Both the position numbers and the translations under genes were made by a program. 64,000 bases of DNA from Paragemmobacter straminiformis (GTDB taxonomy: Bacteria; Pseudomonadota; Alphaproteobacteria; Rhodobacterales; Rhodobacteraceae), in contig NZ_JACLQD010000001.1 of NCBI RefSeq assembly GCF_014243445.1, positions 1,173,152-1,237,151 on the forward strand. Reading direction: 5' to 3'. The notes under the pieces were generated by a model. The model made no database searches and was not told the origin of the DNA. It was given only the letters and a program-made list of their open reading frames with translations. Each line of letters starts with the position of its first letter. Position 1 is the stretch's first letter. Positions 28,659-38,970 of this stretch are shown in pieces.

Positions 28659-30070
28659 GCCTGAACCCCCAGCACGGAAACGGGCATGCCGTTCAGGTCG
28701 TGAAGATAGCGCAGCACCATGTTCTGCGCGGTGGTCAGACGATAGGCGGCGCTGGCGCGCATGTCGGAAAGCGGGGTGAAATCCTGCGCCATCGCGGCGG
28801 CGGCGGCGCGGGCGGTCGCTTCGGTGAAGGGCTGGCCCAGCAGGGCCGCTTCGGCATGGGCGGCGCGTTTCGGGATGCCCGCCATGCCGCCAAAGGCGAT
28901 GCGGGCCTCGGTCACCTTGCCGTCCGTCACGGTCAGGTTGAAGCAGCCGCAGACAGCCGAAATGTCCTGATCGAAGCGTTTGGACAGTTTGTAGCAGCGC
29001 AGCGCGGGGGCGGAATCGGGGATCGAGAGACCGGCCACGAATTCGCCCGCCTGCCTGTCCTGCTTGCGGTAGTCGAGGAAGAAGGACTCGAGCGGGATCG
29101 ACCGCATCTCGTCGCCGCGCCGCAGGTGGAGTTTCGCGCCCAGCGCGATGAGTGCGGGAGGGCCGTCGCCGATGGGCGAGCCGTTGGCGATGTTGCCGCC
29201 GATGGTCGCGGCATTGCGGATCTGCTCGGACGCATAGCGGCGCAGAAGCTCGGCAAAGCTGGGGTGATGCGGTTCGAGGAAAGCACGCAAGGCGGCGATG
29301 GTGACGCCCGCGCCGATGTGGAACATGCCGCCCTGCCGTTCGATCTGTTGCAGGTCGGTGACGCCGTTGAGGAAGGCCACGGGGGCAAGGTCGCGCAAGT
29401 GTTTCGTGACCCAGAGACCGACATCGGTCGCCCCCGCGATCAGGGTTGCGCCGGTGTTTTCCAGATACCAGTCTGCAAGGTCGTCGCTGTTCGTCGGGCG
29501 GAAGAAGGGGGGGCTGTCTGCCCCCCTCGCCGCCGATGGCGGCTCACCCCCCGAGGATGTTTGAGCGAGTATGAAAGCGCGATCCGTCTGCATCCAGTCC
29601 GGCACGGGCGCGGTTTCGGCGGCCTTGGCGGCGCGGATGATCGGGGCGTAGCCGGTGCAGCGGCAGAGGTTTCCGGCAAGCGTGTCGTCATGGTCGGTCT
29701 GGCCGTTGAGGTGGGCAGTCGCCATCGAGACGACGAACCCCGGCGTGCAGAAACCGCATTGCGCGCCGTGGTGGTCGACCATTGCCTGCTGGACGGGGTG
29801 AAGCCTGCCATCGGGGGCCGAGATGCCTTCGACGGTGCACACGGCCTTGCCGTGGAGTTGCGGCAGGAACAGGATGCAGCCGTTCAAGACGCGGCTTCCG
29901 CCCGCGTCCGTGACCATGACGGTGCAGGCGCCGCAGTCGCCTTCGTTGCAGCCTTCCTTTGTGCCTTTCAGGCCACGCTCCTCGCGCAGCCAGTCGAGCA
30001 AAGTCCTTGTCGGCGCGATACCCGACAGCTGGACCGGCGTTCCGTTGAGGAGAAACGCGATCTCGGACAT
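28655..30070 (-). CDS. xdhA: Xanthine dehydrogenase small subunit (FeS and FAD)
   Basis: The 471-residue protein has a plant-type [2Fe-2S] domain (Cys41, Cys46, Cys49, Cys65), a second [2Fe-2S] domain (Cys105, Cys108, Cys136, Cys138 in CGFCTPG and CRCTGY) and an FAD-binding domain from about residue 195 ([27 protein letters not shown]). It passes electrons from the molybdenum site to NAD. Residues about 168-192, in the linker between the FeS and FAD parts, come from an inserted copy of the G/C hairpin repeat. It is the first gene of the purine operon. Confidence 0.95.
   Translation of the reverse strand: MSEIAFLLNGTPVQLSGIAPTRTLLDWLREERGLKGTKEGCNEGDCGACTVMVTDAGGSRVLNGCILFLPQLHGKAVCTVEGISAPDGRLHPVQQAMVDHHGAQCGFCTPGFVVSMATAHLNGQTDHDDTLAGNLCRCTGYAPIIRAAKAAETAPVPDWMQTDRAFILAQTSSGGEPPSAARGADSPPFFRPTNSDDLADWYLENTGATLIAGATDVGLWVTKHLRDLAPVAFLNGVTDLQQIERQGGMFHIGAGVTIAALRAFLEPHHPSFAELLRRYASEQIRNAATIGGNIANGSPIGDGPPALIALGAKLHLRRGDEMRSIPLESFFLDYRKQDRQAGEFVAGLSIPDSAPALRCYKLSKRFDQDISAVCGCFNLTVTDGKVTEARIAFGGMAGIPKRAAHAEAALLGQPFTEATARAAAAAMAQDFTPLSDMRASAAYRLTTAQNMVLRYLHDLNGMPVSVLGVQA
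29503..29577 (+). repeat. G/C hairpin repeat copy inside xdhA
   Basis: GGGGGGGCTGTCTGCCCCCC is followed by a short hairpin (GCCGCCGATGGCGGC) and CCCCCCGAGGATGTTTGAG. It is the longest of three copies in the window, lies antisense to xdhA and keeps the xdhA frame open. Confidence 0.6.
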
Positions 30071-30306
30071 GTTTCAACCCGCCGCCTTCTCCCCGTTCGA
30101 GGCGTCATGCGTGGCCGCCCGATGCGGCGTAAAGCGGGCCACGCGCCCCATGCCCGTTTTCGGGCTGTTGTTATCCTAACAGTGAAGCAAGCCCACCCGC
30201 CACATGGCAAGACATTCCTTTCGGCTTTTCTTGGAAGCAGTTTCGTCCAATGCCGAAAGAAGGGGCGGGGTTTCCTGTTCGTTGCCGCGCCTGTAGGCTG
30301 GCCGGC

Positions 30307-33300
30307 ATGACGAACCCTTTGCGATTCATCCATCTGCGCGTGCATACGGAACACTCCCTTCTCGAGGGGGCTGTTCCGGTCAAGAAACTGGTCAAGCTGG
30401 TGGCAGGGGCGGGGATGCCTGCGGTCGCCGTGACCGATACGAACAACATGTTCGCCGCGCTGGAGTTTTCGGTCACCGCCAAGGATGCGGGCGTGCAGCC
30501 GATCGTCGGCTGCCAGGTTTCGGTCGCCCATGACCCGGCCGCGGCTGGCGAAAAGCTGCGCCTGCCCGCGCCAGTCGTTCTGCTGGCGCAGAACGAGGCG
30601 GGCTACATGAACCTGATGAAGCTGAACTCGTGCCTGTATATCGACAAGGGCGGGCAGCTCAATCAGGTCACGGTCGACGAGTTGGCGCGCCATTCCGAGG
30701 GGTTGATCTGCCTGACAGGCGGGTCCGATGGTCCTGTGGGGCGGTTCCTGCAAGCAGGGCAGGAGGCCAAGGCGCAGGCCCTGATGGAGCGTTTGGCGGC
30801 GATTTACGGCGACCGGCTTTATGTCGAGTTGCAGCGCCATCCGGGTGAAGGCGGTGCCTTGTCGGTTGCCGAAGCCGCGACCGAGCGCGGGTTCATCGAA
30901 ATGGCCTATGCGATGCGTTTGCCGCTGGTCGCCACCAACGACGTCTACTTCCCGAAATCCGAGATGTTCGAGGCGCATGACGCGCTGATCTGCATTGCCG
31001 AAAAAGCCTATGTCGACCAGAGCCAGCCGCGCCGCCGCCTGACGCCGCAGCATTACCTCAAATCCGAGGCCGAGATGTGCGCGCTGTTCGCGGACCTGCC
31101 CGAGGCTTTGGAAAACACGGTCGAGATTGCGAGGCGCTGCGCCTTTGCCGCCTACAAGCGCAAGCCGATCTTGCCGAAATTCGCGGATGACGAGGTGCAG
31201 GAACTGCGCCGTCAGGCGAACGAGGGGTTGCAGGCGCGGCTTGCCGTCATTCCCCATGCGGCGTCGCCCGAGGAATATCAGGCGCGGCTCGATTTCGAGC
31301 TGGGGATCATCGAGAAGATGGGCTTCCCCGGTTACTTCCTGATCGTGTCGGATTTCATCAAATGGGCCAAGGACCACGGGATTCCGGTCGGACCGGGGCG
31401 GGGGTCGGGGGCGGGGTCGCTGGTTGCCTATGCCCTTACGATCACAGACCTTGACCCGCTGCGCTATGCGCTGCTGTTCGAACGCTTCCTGAACCCCGAG
31501 CGGGTGTCGATGCCCGACTTCGACATCGACTTCTGCATGGATCGCCGCGAGGAGGTGATCCAGTATGTGCAGGAGCGCTATGGCCGCGACAAGGTGGGGC
31601 AGATCATCACCTTCGGGGCGCTGTTGTCCAAGGCGGCGGTGCGCGATGTGGGGCGGGTGTTGCAGATGCCCTTCGGGCAGGTGGACCGCCTGTCCAAGAT
31701 GATCCCGCTGGAAGGGGTGAAGCCCGTTTCCATCACCAAGGCGCTTGCCGACGAACCGCGCCTGCGCGAGGCGGCGAAGGAAGAGGTTGTCGGGCGGCTG
31801 CTGACCTATGCCGAGCAGATCGAGGGGCTTTACCGCAACGCCTCGACCCACGCGGCGGGGGTGGTGATCGGGGACAGGCCGCTGGACGAGCTGGTGCCGC
31901 TGTATCAGGACCCCGCGTCGGACATGCCCGCGACGCAGTTCAACATGAAATGGGTCGAAGCGGCGGGCTTGGTGAAGTTCGACTTTCTGGGGCTGAAAAC
32001 CCTGACCGTCATCCAGAACGCGCTGGACCTTTTGGCGCTGCGGGGCGTGACGCTCGACATCAGCCTGATCCCGCTTGACGACAAGCCGACCTACGAGCTT
32101 TACGCCGCCGCCAAGACGGTCGCGGTGTTCCAGGTGGAATCCAGCGGCATGATGGATGCGCTGCGGCGCATGAAGCCCACCTGCATCGAGGATATCGTGG
32201 CGCTTGTGGCGCTATACCGTCCCGGCCCGATGGAGAACATTCCGGTCTATTGCGAGGTCAAGAATGGCCAGCGCGACCTTGAATCGATCCACCCCACGAT
32301 CGACCATATCCTTGCCGAAACGCAGGGCATCATCGTCTATCAGGAACAGGTGATGCAGATCGCGCAGGTCATGGGGGGCTACAGCCTTGGCGGGGCCGAC
32401 CTGCTGCGCCGCGCGATGGGCAAGAAGATCGCCGAGGAAATGGCCAAGGAGCGGCCCAAGTTCATCGACGGGGCCAAGGCGACGCACGGGATCGACGCCA
32501 AGAAGGCGGGCGAGGTGTTCGACCTGCTCGAGAAATTCGCCAACTACGGCTTCAACAAATCGCATGCCGCCGCCTATGCGGTGGTGTCCTACCAGACCGC
32601 CTATCTGAAGGCGAATTACCCCGTCGAGTTCATGGCCGCCGTCATGAACTGCGATATCCATCTGACCGACAAGCTTGCCGTCTACAAGCGCGAGGTGGAC
32701 AAGCTGGGGATCAAGACGGTCGCCCCTTGTGTCAACCGGTCGCTGGCGACCTTTACCGTCGTTGACGGGCAGGTCGTCTATGCGCTTGGCGCGCTCAAGA
32801 ACGTGGGTGTCGAGGCGATGCGGCTGATCGTCGAGGCCAGAAAGTCGGACGGCGGCGGGGAAAAGCCCTTTGCCACGCTGTTCGATTTCGCGCGACGGGT
32901 CGATCTGAAGCGCGTGGGCAAGCGCCCGCTGGAAATGCTGGCGCGGGCGGGGGCGTTCGATACGCTCGACCCGAATCGCGCGCGGGTGTTCGAGGCGCTT
33001 GACGGTCTGGTCACCTATTCCGCCGCGATCCACGAGGCAAAGGCCTCAAATCAGGTCTCGCTTTTCGGCGAGGCGGGGACGGACATTCCCGAACCGCGCC
33101 TTGCAGGGCGGGACGACTGGCTTCCCGTGGAACGGCTGGCACAGGAACATCAGGCCATCGGGTTCTACCTGTCGGGCCATCCGCTGGATGACTATATGGC
33201 TCCGCTGAAACGGCGCGGGGTGCTGACGCTGACGGAATTGACCGCAAAGGCCGAACGCGGGCCGCTTGTGGGCAAGCTGGCGGGGTCGGTGTCGAGCCGT

Positions 33301-33753
33301 CAGGAACGGAAGTCGGCCAAGGGCAACCGCTTCGCCTTTGTCCAATTGTCGGACCCGACGGGCCTGTATGAGGTGACGGTCTTTTCCGACACGCTGGAAG
33401 CCGCGCGTGACAATCTGGAGCCGGGCAAGAACGTGGTTCTGACGGTGGAAGCGAACCTCGAGGGGGACACGCTCAAACTGCTGTGCCGCGCCGCGCAGCC
33501 GATTGACCAGGTGGCCGCAGAGGGAGGGGCCTCGGCCCTGCGCATCCATTTGAACAAGGCCGAAGCGGCCGCCTCGGTCGCGGCGCTGTTTGCCAAGGTC
33601 GAAGGTCGCAACCGTGCGCAGATCACGATTTGCGTGCCCGACGAGACGGGGCGCGAGATCGACCTGACGCTGCCGCAGCCCTATCCCGTCACGCCGCAGA
33701 TCAAGGGTGCGATCAAGGCGATGGCAGGCGTGGTGCTGGTCGAGGAAGTCTAG
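30307..33753 (+). CDS. dnaE: DNA polymerase III alpha subunit
   Basis: The 1148-residue replicative polymerase starts with a PHP domain (FIHLRVHTEHSLLEGAV), followed by palm residues GPGRGSGAGSLVAYAL and the catalytic PDFDIDF (403-409), a helix-hairpin-helix region and an OB-fold (LAGSVSSRQERKSAKGNRFAF). Length is normal for DnaE1. I chose the ATG at 30307; an in-frame start at 30250 gives an unlikely extension. The 236-base region shared with divergent xdhA holds a small dyad, TGTTA-TCC-TAACA (about 30168-30180). Confidence 0.98.
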   Translation: MTNPLRFIHLRVHTEHSLLEGAVPVKKLVKLVAGAGMPAVAVTDTNNMFAALEFSVTAKDAGVQPIVGCQVSVAHDPAAAGEKLRLPAPVVLLAQNEAGYMNLMKLNSCLYIDKGGQLNQVTVDELARHSEGLICLTGGSDGPVGRFLQAGQEAKAQALMERLAAIYGDRLYVELQRHPGEGGALSVAEAATERGFIEMAYAMRLPLVATNDVYFPKSEMFEAHDALICIAEKAYVDQSQPRRRLTPQHYLKSEAEMCALFADLPEALENTVEIARRCAFAAYKRKPILPKFADDEVQELRRQANEGLQARLAVIPHAASPEEYQARLDFELGIIEKMGFPGYFLIVSDFIKWAKDHGIPVGPGRGSGAGSLVAYALTITDLDPLRYALLFERFLNPERVSMPDFDIDFCMDRREEVIQYVQERYGRDKVGQIITFGALLSKAAVRDVGRVLQMPFGQVDRLSKMIPLEGVKPVSITKALADEPRLREAAKEEVVGRLLTYAEQIEGLYRNASTHAAGVVIGDRPLDELVPLYQDPASDMPATQFNMKWVEAAGLVKFDFLGLKTLTVIQNALDLLALRGVTLDISLIPLDDKPTYELYAAAKTVAVFQVESSGMMDALRRMKPTCIEDIVALVALYRPGPMENIPVYCEVKNGQRDLESIHPTIDHILAETQGIIVYQEQVMQIAQVMGGYSLGGADLLRRAMGKKIAEEMAKERPKFIDGAKATHGIDAKKAGEVFDLLEKFANYGFNKSHAAAYAVVSYQTAYLKANYPVEFMAAVMNCDIHLTDKLAVYKREVDKLGIKTVAPCVNRSLATFTVVDGQVVYALGALKNVGVEAMRLIVEARKSDGGGEKPFATLFDFARRVDLKRVGKRPLEMLARAGAFDTLDPNRARVFEALDGLVTYSAAIHEAKASNQVSLFGEAGTDIPEPRLAGRDDWLPVERLAQEHQAIGFYLSGHPLDDYMAPLKRRGVLTLTELTAKAERGPLVGKLAGSVSSRQERKSAKGNRFAFVQLSDPTGLYEVTVFSDTLEAARDNLEPGKNVVLTVEANLEGDTLKLLCRAAQPIDQVAAEGGASALRIHLNKAEAAASVAALFAKVEGRNRAQITICVPDETGREIDLTLPQPYPVTPQIKGAIKAMAGVVLVEEV

Positions 33754-33820
33754 ACACAAGAAGGGGCGATGCGCGGCAACCCTCCGCGCCCGTCTGCCGT
33801 TTTGCGCGCCTGTTCCGCGT

Positions 33821-33997
33821 TCAGAACAGGGCTTCGGCGATGGCCTTCAACTCTTGCCAAAGGTTCGACCCGATCAGGAAACCCCGCGCATTCGGACCGA
33901 TGCGCAGGATGTCGAGCAGGACAAAGACAGCCAGCAAAACTCCGACCATCAATACAATCATCCCGAACATGCGGGACATGAACATCATCGTCCGCAT
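33821..33997 (-). CDS. Small membrane protein (58 residues), uncharacterised
   Basis: A 59-codon frame on the minus strand starts MRTMMFMSRMFGMIVLMVGV, continues with a hydrophobic helix (about residues 10-30, LLAVFVLLDIL) and ends in a short amphipathic stretch (LWQELKAIAEALF). A GGGGGAG ribosome site stands 7 bases before the ATG. One membrane helix with a short cytoplasmic or periplasmic tail is the only visible feature. It lies alone between dnaE and an AbrB-type transporter. I do not recognise the family, but start, ribosome site and composition look like a real gene. Confidence 0.6.
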   Translation of the reverse strand: MRTMMFMSRMFGMIVLMVGVLLAVFVLLDILRIGPNARGFLIGSNLWQELKAIAEALF

Positions 33998-34062
33998 CGC
34001 AACTCCCCCAAGTGGACGCTAAGACAGATGTTAACACAATTCAGGGTGTTTTGATACCGCGA

Positions 34063-35127
34063 TCAGAACAACCAGCGCATGCCAAGCTTGGCCATCGTCA
34101 CCGACAGGATGATGCGGGCGATGTGATGGAGCGTGACGAAGACAAGGCTCATTTGCAGGGAGAGCGCGATCAGGCTCATCTCGGCAAGCCCCCCCGGAGC
34201 GAAAGACAGGAACACCGCAGGGGCCGGTTCATCGACGATGGGCGAAAGGGTAAGGGCAAAGGCGAATGCGATCAGCAAGGCCGCGACAGCGTTGATCGCG
34301 GCAAGGCCGAAGGCGCGGGCCAGCATACGGCGATCAACCCCCGCGAAACGCGCGCCAAGTCCGCAGCCGATGACGATCTGGGTCACCCCGACCAACCATG
34401 CCGGCGGCACGCCGTGGACGATGCCCGCGGCATGGGCCGTCGCTGAAAACAGGATCGGTCCGGTCATGATGGCCGCAGGAAGATGCAGCGCGCGGGCCGT
34501 GGCAAAGCCCAGCACACCTGCCGCAAGCAGGATCGCCACCTCGGCAAGCGAAAGGGGCAGGGCCGCCGCTGGCAGGCTGATGCCGCTGGCCGATCCGACC
34601 ATGCCGCCGGTCAGGACGGTAAAGATGAGCGGAACGAAGATGATGGTCAGGATAAGCCGCAGGAATTGCAGCACCGTCATCAAACGCACGTCGCCCCCCG
34701 CCTCTTCGCCAAGCTGCACGGTTTCGATCAGGCCGCCGGGGACCGCACCGAAGAAGCTTTCGACCCTTGGCAAACCGCCGCGCCGATAGATCGCGTAGCC
34801 CACGGCATGGCTGAGCGGCAGGAAAAGAAACAGCGCCAGCAGGCTGGGCCACCAGTCGGCGATGCCCGCCAGAACAGCGGGTGTAAAGGCCCCGCCGATG
34901 GAAACGCCGATCACCGGAACAAAGGCCAGACGCAGACGCATCGGCAAAAGGATGGATTTGCCGAAGGGACGCCAACCCGACGCCGCCGCCACTCCGGTGG
35001 TGACAAGCGACCCCAGAAGCAAGGCGATGGGCAGATGCAGAAGTTTTGCCGCCAAACCGCCCGCCGCCCCCAGTGCAAGGGTCAGGCCAAGGGCGACGGG
35101 GTCGATCCGGGTAAAAGGGTTCTTCAT
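34063..35127 (-). CDS. AbrB-family membrane protein (putative transporter)
   Basis: The 354-residue protein has about ten hydrophobic segments and the repeated AbrB/ammonia-monooxygenase-like pattern (LHLPIALLLGSLVTTG near 25-40; ALHLPAAIMTGPILFSA in the second half; AVPGGLIETV and APGGLAEMSLIA at matching places in the two halves). The internal symmetry fits a two-repeat transporter. The substrate is unknown. I chose the ATG at 35127 since the first membrane segment then begins near residue 12. It appears to be a single gene. Confidence 0.88.
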   Translation of the reverse strand: MKNPFTRIDPVALGLTLALGAAGGLAAKLLHLPIALLLGSLVTTGVAAASGWRPFGKSILLPMRLRLAFVPVIGVSIGGAFTPAVLAGIADWWPSLLALFLFLPLSHAVGYAIYRRGGLPRVESFFGAVPGGLIETVQLGEEAGGDVRLMTVLQFLRLILTIIFVPLIFTVLTGGMVGSASGISLPAAALPLSLAEVAILLAAGVLGFATARALHLPAAIMTGPILFSATAHAAGIVHGVPPAWLVGVTQIVIGCGLGARFAGVDRRMLARAFGLAAINAVAALLIAFAFALTLSPIVDEPAPAVFLSFAPGGLAEMSLIALSLQMSLVFVTLHHIARIILSVTMAKLGMRWLF

Positions 35128-35305
35128 CTGCTTCGTTCGGAAAACGTCACCTGCCCCGTGCAACCCGCGCGACCTGCGCGCCGATCGGGCAAAGGGTTGG
35201 CAGCGGCCTGTTTCACCCTTGCTTAAATACTCATGTCGCAACTTTGGAAAGGCAGCGTGACAGGTGGCACCAGCCGCCAAGCCCACTGTCTATCAATGCG
35301 GCGGG

Positions 35306-35506
35306 CTACCAATGCGGCGGGGGCGCGTTGGCGGCGGGGGCTTCGCCCGCCATCTGCTCGCGCTCGGCCTCGCGTTCGCACAAAAGGTGGACAAGGCGGG
35401 TAAGGCGGTCGATCTCGCGCTGCTGGGCGGTGACGACATCCGAAAGGTCATCGACAGCGCGGATCAGGTGCGAGAGGCGTTCCTCCATCGTGTCGTGACG
35501 GTCCAT
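35306..35506 (-). CDS. slyX: SlyX family protein
   Basis: The 66-residue protein is mainly one coiled-coil helix ([19 protein letters not shown], then [15 protein letters not shown]) and ends in PPPHW, the conserved SlyX tail. SlyX function is unknown. I chose the ATG at 35506 with an AAGGGG ribosome site. It is divergent from hisS, 88 bases apart, so the two may share control sites. Confidence 0.85.
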   Translation of the reverse strand: MDRHDTMEERLSHLIRAVDDLSDVVTAQQREIDRLTRLVHLLCEREAEREQMAGEAPAANAPPPHW

Positions 35507-35594
35507 GCTGGCCCCTTTTTCCTTTGGCTGCGGTGCTTGCCGCGTCCTGCCCCTTCCGATACACGGGCGGCGAGAAAAAGCGAAGGTCCGACCG

Positions 35595-37094
35595 ATGGCA
35601 CAGGACAAATCCTCTGAGTCCAAGACACGCCGCCCCCGCGCCGAAACCCCGAAAGGGTTCCGCGACTATTTCGGTGCCGAAGTCACCGAGCGCAAGGCGA
35701 TGCTCGACAAGGTGGCCGAGGTGTACCATCGCTACGGCTTCGACCCCCTCGAGACGAGCGCGGTCGAGACGGTCGAGGCATTGGGCAAGTTCCTGCCCGA
35801 TGTGGACCGCCCGAACGAAGGGGTTTTCGCATGGCAGGACGAGGACGCCGATTGGCTGGCGCTGCGCTATGACCTGACCGCCCCCTTGGCCCGCGTTGCG
35901 GCGCAGTATCGCAACGACCTGCCCTCACCCTATCGGCGCTATGCGATGGGTCCGGTGTGGCGGAACGAAAAGCCCGGTCCGGGGCGGTTCCGGCAGTTCT
36001 ACCAGTGCGATGCCGATACGGTCGGCGCGCCAAGCGTGGCGGCCGATGCCGAGATTTGCGCCATGCTGTCGGATGCCTTGGAAACCGTGGGGATCCCGCG
36101 CGGCGACTATGTGGTGCGGGTGAACAACCGCAAGGTCCTGAACGGGGTAATGGAAGTGGCGGGGGTGCTTGACCCGTCCGATCCCACGCGGTTCGAGGCC
36201 GAGCGCGGCATCGTGCTGCGCGCCATCGACAAGATCGACCGTCTGGGCGAGGGCGGGGTGCGCGCGCTTCTTGGCGAAGGCCGCCGCGACGAGTCGGGCG
36301 ATTTCACCAAGGGCGCGGGGCTGGGGGCCGAGCAGGCCGAGGTCGTCATGGCCTTCATGGCCGCGCGGCGTGACACGGGGGCGGCAACCGTGGCCGCGCT
36401 GCGCGGGCTGGTGGGCGCATCGGTCATCGGCGGCGAGGGCGTGGCCGAGCTTGAGACGATTGCCGAATTGCTGGACCGTCAGGGTTACGGGTCGGACCGC
36501 ATCGTGATCGACCCCGGTGTCGTGCGCGGGCTTGGCTATTACACGGGGCCGGTGTTCGAGGCCGAGCTGACCTTTGAAATCCTTGATGAAAAGGGGCGCA
36601 AGCGGCAATTCGGGTCGGTTTCGGGCGGCGGGCGGTATGATGACCTCGTGAAGCGGTTCACGGGGCAGTCGGTGCCTGCGACGGGGGTATCCATCGGGGT
36701 GGACCGTCTGCTTGCGGCCTTGCGGGCCAAGGGGCGCGCGGGCGGCGAAGGCGCGGGGCCGGTGGTGGTGACGGTGATGGACCGTGACCGCATGGCCGAT
36801 TACATGGGCATGGTCGCCGATCTGCGCAATGCCGGATTGCGGGCCGAAGTCTACCTTGGCAACCCGAAGAACTTTGGCAACCAGCTCAAATACGCCGACA
36901 AGCGGGGGTCGCCCGTGGCTGTCATTCAGGGCGGGAACGAGGCTGAAAAGGGTGTCGTCATCCTGAAAGACCTGATCCTTGGCGCGAAGATCGCCGAGAA
37001 TGCCACGCTTGAGGAATGGAAGGACCGCCCCGCGCAGGTCGAGGTGCCGCGCAGCGAACTGGTCGCGGCGGTGCGGAAGATGCTGGGGCAATGA
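35595..37094 (+). CDS. hisS: Histidine-tRNA ligase
   Basis: The 499-residue class II synthetase has [14 protein letters not shown] near the start, motif 2 ([28 protein letters not shown]), the histidine-specific [13 protein letters not shown] and motif 3 ([13 protein letters not shown]), then a C-terminal anticodon-binding domain ([16 protein letters not shown]). It charges tRNA-His. The ATG at 35595 fits the family start. The gene overlaps hisZ by ATGA, so tRNA charging and histidine synthesis genes are coupled. Confidence 0.98.
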   Translation: MAQDKSSESKTRRPRAETPKGFRDYFGAEVTERKAMLDKVAEVYHRYGFDPLETSAVETVEALGKFLPDVDRPNEGVFAWQDEDADWLALRYDLTAPLARVAAQYRNDLPSPYRRYAMGPVWRNEKPGPGRFRQFYQCDADTVGAPSVAADAEICAMLSDALETVGIPRGDYVVRVNNRKVLNGVMEVAGVLDPSDPTRFEAERGIVLRAIDKIDRLGEGGVRALLGEGRRDESGDFTKGAGLGAEQAEVVMAFMAARRDTGAATVAALRGLVGASVIGGEGVAELETIAELLDRQGYGSDRIVIDPGVVRGLGYYTGPVFEAELTFEILDEKGRKRQFGSVSGGGRYDDLVKRFTGQSVPATGVSIGVDRLLAALRAKGRAGGEGAGPVVVTVMDRDRMADYMGMVADLRNAGLRAEVYLGNPKNFGNQLKYADKRGSPVAVIQGGNEAEKGVVILKDLILGAKIAENATLEEWKDRPAQVEVPRSELVAAVRKMLGQ

Positions 37095-38194
37095 CGACCA
37101 AGGCCGACATCCGCGCCGAGGCCGAGGCGCTCTTCGCGGCCTTTCGGGCGGCGGGGGCGGTGCCGGTCGAGGCCGATATCCTGCTGCCCGCCGAGACGCT
37201 GCTGGATCTGTATGGCGAGGATATCCGCGCCCGCGCCTATGTGACGAACGACCCGCTTCGCGGGGAAATGGTGCTGCGGCCCGATTTCACCGTGCCGGTG
37301 GTGCAGGCGCATATGGCGCACGGGGCGGACCCCGCGCGCTATTGCTATCTGGGCGAGGTGTTCCGCAAGCAGGACCATCGCGGCCCAAGGGCCAATGAAT
37401 ACATGCAGGTGGGGTTCGAACTCTTCGACCGCACAGCGCCCGAAGCGGCGGATGCCGAGGTGTTCGCGCTGTTCGCGGGGCTGCTTGCGCCGCTTGGCTT
37501 GCGGGCGGCGACGGGGGATATCGGGATCCTGATGGCCGCCGTGCGCGGGCTTTCGACGAGCGAACGGCGCAAAGCGGCGCTGTTGCGGCATGTCTGGCGG
37601 CCAAGGCGGTTCCGGCAATTACTGGACCGTTTCTCGGGCCGCGCACCTGTGCCGGACGCGCGGGCGAAACTGCTGGAGCGGCTGGCATCGGACTCGCCCG
37701 AGGCGCTGATCGAAGCGGCGGGAAGTTTTGTCGGCCTGCGTTCGCCCGAAGAGATCGCGGCGCGGGCTGCGGCGCTGATCGAGGATGCGGCGACCCCCGC
37801 CCTTGCAGCCCCCGAGGCGGCGCTGCTTTACGACCTGCTCTCGCTGCAGGCGCCTGCGCGGGCGGCGCTGGCGCATCTGCGGGGAATAACCCCGATGCTG
37901 CCCGCCATCGCCCCTGCGGTGGACCGTTTCGCAGCACGGCTCGACGCGCTTCACGCGCGGGGGATCGACACCGCCACCCTGCCCTTCGAGGCAAGCCACG
38001 GGCGCACCAGCCTCGAATATTACGACGGCTTCGTGTTCAGCTTCCACGCCTCCGATCCGGCGCTGCCTCCGGTAGCTTCGGGCGGGCGCTATGACGCGCT
38101 GACGGGGGTGCTGGGGCAAGGGCAATCCATCCCCGCCGTTGGCGGCGTGATCCGGCCCGGCCTTGTCGCCCGCCTGAAAGGGGGTGCCCAATGA
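37091..38194 (+). CDS. hisZ: ATP phosphoribosyltransferase regulatory subunit HisZ
   Basis: The 367-residue protein resembles the catalytic core of histidyl-tRNA synthetase ([53 protein letters not shown]) but lacks the anticodon-binding domain. HisZ forms a hetero-octamer with short HisG and makes it sensitive to histidine. The start overlaps hisS (ATGA) and the stop overlaps hisG (ATGA). Confidence 0.95.
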   Translation: MTTKADIRAEAEALFAAFRAAGAVPVEADILLPAETLLDLYGEDIRARAYVTNDPLRGEMVLRPDFTVPVVQAHMAHGADPARYCYLGEVFRKQDHRGPRANEYMQVGFELFDRTAPEAADAEVFALFAGLLAPLGLRAATGDIGILMAAVRGLSTSERRKAALLRHVWRPRRFRQLLDRFSGRAPVPDARAKLLERLASDSPEALIEAAGSFVGLRSPEEIAARAAALIEDAATPALAAPEAALLYDLLSLQAPARAALAHLRGITPMLPAIAPAVDRFAARLDALHARGIDTATLPFEASHGRTSLEYYDGFVFSFHASDPALPPVASGGRYDALTGVLGQGQSIPAVGGVIRPGLVARLKGGAQ

Positions 38195-38865
38195 TCAAGA
38201 TCGGTGTCCCGTCCAAGGGGCGGCTGATGGAAAAGACCTTTGACTGGTTCGGCGCACGCGGCTTGACCATGCGCCGCACCGGCAACGAGCGCGAGTATTC
38301 CGGCACGGTCGACGGGCATGACGGGGTGGAACTGGTGCTTCTGTCGGCGGGCGAGGTTCCGCGTGAACTGGCAGCGGGGCGCATCCATCTTGGCGTCACG
38401 GGCACCGACCTTGTGCGCGAGAAACTGGCCGACTGGCCCGAGATCGTGGCCGAGGTCGCGCCCTTGGGTTTTGGCCATGCCGATCTGATCATCGCCGTGC
38501 CGAACGCATGGGTGGATGTGGACACGCTTGACGACCTCGACGCCGCTGCGGCTGCGTTTCGTGCCGAACATGGCTTCCGGCTGCGGATTGCCACCAAATA
38601 CCACCGTCTGGTGCGCGATTTCCTGACCGCGAACGGGGTGGCGGATTATCAGCTTGTGGACAGTCAGGGTGCCACCGAAGGCACGGTCAAGAACCTGACC
38701 GCCGAGGCGATTGCCGACATTACGTCAAGCGGCGAGACACTGCGGGCGAACCACCTGAAAATCCTGTCGGATGCGCTGATCCTGAAATCGGAAGCGATGC
38801 TGTTCCGGTCGAAACTCGCGGACGATCCGGCGCTTCCGGCATTGCTGAAAAAGCTCGGATTCTGA
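38191..38865 (+). CDS. hisG: ATP phosphoribosyltransferase, short form
   Basis: The 224-residue enzyme is the short-form HisG without a C-terminal regulatory domain; it needs HisZ, encoded just upstream. It starts [16 protein letters not shown] and has the phosphate-binding region LVDSQGATEGTVKNLTAEAI. It catalyses the first step of histidine synthesis, joining ATP and PRPP. ATGA overlap with hisZ fixes the start. Confidence 0.97.
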   Translation: MIKIGVPSKGRLMEKTFDWFGARGLTMRRTGNEREYSGTVDGHDGVELVLLSAGEVPRELAAGRIHLGVTGTDLVREKLADWPEIVAEVAPLGFGHADLIIAVPNAWVDVDTLDDLDAAAAAFRAEHGFRLRIATKYHRLVRDFLTANGVADYQLVDSQGATEGTVKNLTAEAIADITSSGETLRANHLKILSDALILKSEAMLFRSKLADDPALPALLKKLGF

Positions 38866-38914
38866 TCGCTTTCATAGGCGCACAAATATCGCACGGGGTA
38901 GTCCGTCGGATTCG

Positions 38915-38958
38915 CCATCGGTTCGGGAAACCGATGGACCGGGGGTTGTGAAACCCCC
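38915..38958 (+). terminator. Two tandem hairpins after hisG
   Basis: CCATCGGTT...AACCGATGG (38915-38937) is a 9-bp stem with a 5-base loop. GGGGGTT-GTGA-AACCCCC (38941-38958) is a 7-bp stem with a 4-base loop. They lie between the convergent hisG and EamA genes. No U-run is present on either strand, so they may act as 3' stabilising stems or weak terminators. Confidence 0.5.
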
Positions 38959-38970
38959 GCTGCTGCCCGA

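Noticed and set aside
29968..31851. Minus-strand open frame of 627 codons over the xdhA-dnaE junction
   Set aside because: It spans the divergent promoter and is antisense to dnaE; no domain visible.
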